Shown here: positions 16,093 to 17,068 of the stretch, one piece after another
Layout: each line of letters opens with the position of its first letter
How positions within the stretch are numbered: position 1 is the first letter of the stretch
DNA from: Pseudomonadota bacterium
Lineage (GTDB): Bacteria > Pseudomonadota > Gammaproteobacteria > Pseudomonadales > Pseudomonadaceae
Direction of reading: 5' to 3'
NCBI GenBank assembly: GCA_023431055.1
Contig: JAEYXX010000158.1
Location: forward strand, 1 to 17,068
DNA length: 17,068 nt
The notes under the pieces: model-generated
Told to the model about the DNA's origin: nothing
Database searches by the model: none
What the model saw: the letters and a program-made list of their open reading frames with translations, nothing else
Translations under genes and position numbers: made by a program

Positions 16093-16873
16093 AAAACGCT
16101 CGCCGCTGTTCCACCAACTGGTGGTCTACCTGCTGTTTCTGATCCTGCTGCTGCCGCTGCTCGGCACCCTGGTGTACTCGCTGTCCACCAGTTGGTCGGC
16201 GACCATCCTGCCCAGCGGGTTCACCTTCAAGTGGTACGTGGCGCTATGGAGCGATGCACGCTTTCTCGCCGCCTTCGGTCGCTCGCTGCTGGTGTGCTTC
16301 GGCGCCCTGGCGCTGGCACTGCTGCTGATCCTGCCGCTGCTGTTCGTGGTCAACTACCACTTCCCCAAGCTCGACGGCGTGATGAACGTGCTGATCCTGC
16401 TGCCGTTCGCCATTCCGCCGGTGGTCTCATCGGTGGGGCTAATGCAGCTGTTCGCGTCCGGCCCGCTGCCGATCCTCGGTACGCCATGGATCCTGATCGG
16501 CTGCTACTTCACCATCGCCCTGCCCTTCATGTACCGGGCCATCACCAACAACCTGCAGGCGATCAACCTGCGCGACCTGATGGACGCCGCCCACCTGCTC
16601 GGCGCCAGCACCTGGCGCGCGGCCTTCATGGTGGTGCTGCCGAATCTGCGCAAGGGTTTGATGGTGTCGGTGTTCCTGTCCTTCAGCTTCCTGTTCGGCG
16701 AATTCGTTTTCGCCAACCTGCTGGTGGGCAGCCGCTACGAGACGCTGCAGGTGTACCTGTACAACATGCGCAACGACAGCGGCCATTTCACCAGCGCCCT
16801 GGTGATCTCCTATTTCATGTTCGTGCTGCTGATGACCTGGGCAGCCAACCGTCTGAACAAGGACAAGTCATGA
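16079..16873 (+). CDS. ABC transporter permease 2
   Basis: The second 264-residue permease of the same importer would pair with permease 1. Hydrophobic segments include LVVYLLFLILLLPLLGTLVYSL, a LLVCFGALALALLLILPLLFVV stretch, VLILLPFAIPPVVSSVGLM, ILIGCYFTIALPFMY, VSVFLSFSFLFGEFVFANLL and a C-terminal VISYFMFVLLMTWA. The EAA loop is MDAAHLLGASTWRAAFMVVLPNLRKG from residue 168. It starts inside the end of permease 1 (14-bp overlap) and its stop overlaps the ATPase start as ATGA (16870-16873), indicating tight translational coupling. Confidence 0.92.
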   Translation: MSPAEKRSPLFHQLVVYLLFLILLLPLLGTLVYSLSTSWSATILPSGFTFKWYVALWSDARFLAAFGRSLLVCFGALALALLLILPLLFVVNYHFPKLDGVMNVLILLPFAIPPVVSSVGLMQLFASGPLPILGTPWILIGCYFTIALPFMYRAITNNLQAINLRDLMDAAHLLGASTWRAAFMVVLPNLRKGLMVSVFLSFSFLFGEFVFANLLVGSRYETLQVYLYNMRNDSGHFTSALVISYFMFVLLMTWAANRLNKDKS

Positions 16874-17068
16874 GTTTTCTGCACATTCAGAACCTGCACA
16901 AAAGCTACGGCCCGACCCGTATCTTCACCGACATCAATATCGAGATCGGCCAGGGTCAGTTCATCACCCTGCTCGGCCCCTCCGGCTGCGGTAAATCCAC
17001 CCTACTGCGCTGTATTGCAGGCCTGACGGAGGTCGACGGAGGGCAGATCCTGCTGGACGGCGAGGACC
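16870..17068 (+). CDS. ABC transporter ATP-binding protein, N-terminal part (cut by window edge)
   Basis: The first 66 codons of the importer ATPase are visible and run off the right edge. The sequence MSFLHIQNLHKSYGPTRIF has the aromatic A-loop tyrosine (Y13) and is followed by the Walker A motif GPSGCGKST (residues 36-44), typical of the polyamine/iron/phosphonate-type ATPases. The Q-loop, signature and Walker B motifs lie outside the window. It starts in an ATGA overlap with permease 2, completing the set of parts for one importer. Confidence 0.93.
   Translation, partial: MSFLHIQNLHKSYGPTRIFTDINIEIGQGQFITLLGPSGCGKSTLLRCIAGLTEVDGGQILLDGED

Overview
The window is high-GC gammaproteobacterial chromosome and looks like a Pseudomonas, most like the mendocina/pseudoalcaligenes/oleovorans side of the genus. 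The evidence is the second-type glycine-cleavage cluster, an OprD-family porin, a SoxR whose iron-sulfur cysteines sit exactly where they do in E. coli, a P. aeruginosa-type M14 carboxypeptidase, and several families of REP-like palindromes of pseudomonad type. No rRNA, tRNA, CRISPR array, prophage or intact insertion sequence was seen.

Layout: (1) 1-5558 is a plus-strand one-carbon cluster: the end of gcvH, then gcvP, glyA and gcvT. Together they split glycine into CO2, ammonia and 5,10-methylene-tetrahydrofolate and interconvert glycine and serine. REP palindromes follow gcvP and gcvT. (2) 5727-7191 is a redox island. A flavodoxin-like NAD(P)H:FMN/quinone reductase diverges from soxR across a near-perfect SoxR box, and a small tautomerase-fold isomerase converges on soxR with overlapping stop codons. 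(3) 7192-7882 has no large gene. It holds a roughly 200-bp palindromic MITE-like element, a strong sigma-70-like promoter, A-rich Hfq/Crc-type motifs, a 31-codon ORF and several hairpins, leading into an OprD-family porin (7883-9154) with a clear terminator. (4) 9460-11276 carries a minus-strand M14 carboxypeptidase and, divergently, a Sel1-repeat lipoprotein. (5) 11356-12005 is decayed: a frameshifted NTF2/SnoaL-like gene and a truncated YCII (DGPF) gene. (6) 12206 to the right edge is a regulated import locus: a minus-strand HutC-type GntR repressor diverging from an operon for a periplasmic binding protein, a cytoplasmic alkaline-phosphatase-superfamily hydrolase, two permeases and an ATPase cut by the window edge.

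The most interesting part is region 6. The divergent control region shows two good Pho boxes, one facing each way, plus palindromes of the TGGTCTAGACCA type expected for HutC-subfamily GntR proteins. One of these lies just downstream of the transporter's predicted -10. My inference is a phosphate-starvation-induced, substrate-derepressed uptake-and-hydrolysis system for an organophosphorus compound (a phosphonate or phosphoester). The actual substrate cannot be read from the sequence.
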